Of a stretch of 64,000 nucleotides of DNA, positions 63,315-64,000 are shown piece by piece. Below the pieces are notes generated by a model. It saw only the letters and a list, made by a program, of their open reading frames with translations, made no database searches and had not been told where the DNA came from. Source of the DNA: Desulfosediminicola ganghwensis (lineage in GTDB: Bacteria; Desulfobacterota; Desulfobulbia; Desulfobulbales; Desulfocapsaceae); the NCBI RefSeq assembly GCF_005116675.2, contig NZ_CP050699.1:558001-622000 (forward strand), written 5' to 3'. The translations under genes were made by a program, and so were the position numbers. Position 1 is the first letter of the stretch; every line of letters starts with the position of its first letter.

Positions 63315-63965
63315 ATGAAAAAAACTGAGAGTACCAAGGAACAACTCATCACCAGTGCCGGCGAGCTCTTTGCAGACAATGGGTTTGGCGCCGTAAGCAC
63401 CAGAATGATCGCTGACAGGGCCGGAGTCAAACTAAGCGGAATTCATTATCATTTTGGCAGCAAGGAAAAGCTCTATATAGAGGCCTGTCTTACTGCCCAC
63501 CGCCGTTGTCAACTCACGACTTTTGCCGATATTCTTGAAGAAAACCCAGCTCTCGCCTCAACACCGGAAGGCCAGGCAGAAATAGTCAGAAACGCTGTTT
63601 TTCGCTGTTTTCACGATCACTTCTATTCCAAGCGCCCCGAATGGGAAGTTAATCTTCTCCTGCGGGAAATGATCACCCCCACCAACGCCATGACCACTCT
63701 GGTCGATTTGATTTTCAGACCGGAAGCGGAGAGCGCCGCACTTTTTTACCAGCAGGTAAAGCCAACAGCCAGTTATGAGGAAGCGGCCGCCTGGTTTGAT
63801 CTCATGTATGGTGAAATATTCTTCTATACCGTTGCCCGAAAAACCATCCAGATGGTTCGCGGTGTCGAAACTCTCAGTACCGAGTTTTACCAGATGGCTG
63901 CAGCAAAACTTGCACGAGCCATGATTCTGGAAGCAGATCTCCCGCTTCCGGCAGATTTGACATAG
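63315..63965 (+). CDS. TetR-family regulator with CerR-type C-terminal domain
   Basis: This 216-residue protein has an N-terminal TetR helix-turn-helix (AGELFADNGFGAVSTRMIAD, then RAGVKLSGIHYHFGSKEKLY). The C-terminal part resembles the CerR/DUF1956 group (AEIVRNAVFRCFHDHFYS, then EVNLLLREMITPTNAMTTLV). Such regulators often control efflux pumps encoded downstream. The window ends 35 bases after the stop, so the target is not visible. It is likely autoregulated through the upstream palindrome. Confidence 0.88.
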   Translation: MKKTESTKEQLITSAGELFADNGFGAVSTRMIADRAGVKLSGIHYHFGSKEKLYIEACLTAHRRCQLTTFADILEENPALASTPEGQAEIVRNAVFRCFHDHFYSKRPEWEVNLLLREMITPTNAMTTLVDLIFRPEAESAALFYQQVKPTASYEEAAAWFDLMYGEIFFYTVARKTIQMVRGVETLSTEFYQMAAAKLARAMILEADLPLPADLT

Positions 63966-64000
63966 CTATTGCATCGGGTCACTTACTGAAAACACGCTTT

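Overview
The window looks like chromosome of a Gram-negative, probably anaerobic deltaproteobacterium of the Desulfobulbales type. The hints are a rhodanese with an in-frame UGA (probable selenocysteine), a short CstA, class II ilvC with a divergent ilvY, a three-subunit TRAP transporter, and lipid A and lipoprotein genes. The taxon is an inference and no marker gene settles it. Ordinary chromosome flanks one large integrated island.

Left chromosomal arm (1-12,893). It holds a truncated TPR lipoprotein, a universal stress protein, an ElaA-like acetyltransferase, a PagL-like outer-membrane deacylase, and an amino-acid permease overlapping the candidate selenoprotein. These are followed by a CBS-domain protein with an ArsB/NhaD-type transporter, a ComEA-like protein, the divergent ilvC/ilvY pair, surE and trkA. 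Most units end in clear hairpin terminators.

Island (12,894-45,088). A 56-bp direct repeat, identical at both ends, covers the 3' part of tRNA-Arg(ACG). The intact tRNA is at the right end. The left end carries a P4-type tyrosine integrase. The right end carries a replication and packaging module on the minus strand: AlpA-like regulator, Cys-rich protein, RecA-fold helicase/RepA-like ATPase, Toprim primase and small terminase subunit. No large terminase, portal or capsid gene is present, so the element looks like a phage satellite. Between the two ends lies cargo dominated by conflict-type genes: SRA-HNH endonuclease with a Nudix hydrolase, SNase, HEPN-like proteins, an alpha/beta hydrolase with an extra N-terminal domain, a two-gene membrane/nuclease-like module, a HEPN-SNF2 helicase with a sacsin-type GHKL ATPase, and an EVE-like zinc-ribbon protein. 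From about 19 to 39.7 kb successive gene groups are separated by nine full copies and one partial copy of a palindromic 89-93-bp core. All copies lie in one orientation and carry one of two alternative 3' flanks. This cassette-like layout is the most unusual feature of the window.

Right chromosomal arm (45,116-64,000). It contains a ferredoxin, a cupin, an AraC regulator with a LysE exporter, and a lone receiver protein. A LytTR response regulator and LytS-type kinase precede a CstA carrier, the arrangement of pyruvate-sensing Bts systems. A sigma-54 activator faces a catabolic operon: FAD oxidoreductase, 2Fe-2S subunit, second FAD/BFD subunit, RidA, and TRAP DctQ, DctM and DctP. The operon probably imports an amino-acid-like amine, oxidises it to an imine and hydrolyses the imine. 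The window closes with a TetR regulator preceded by repeated operator-like sites and an orphan terminator.
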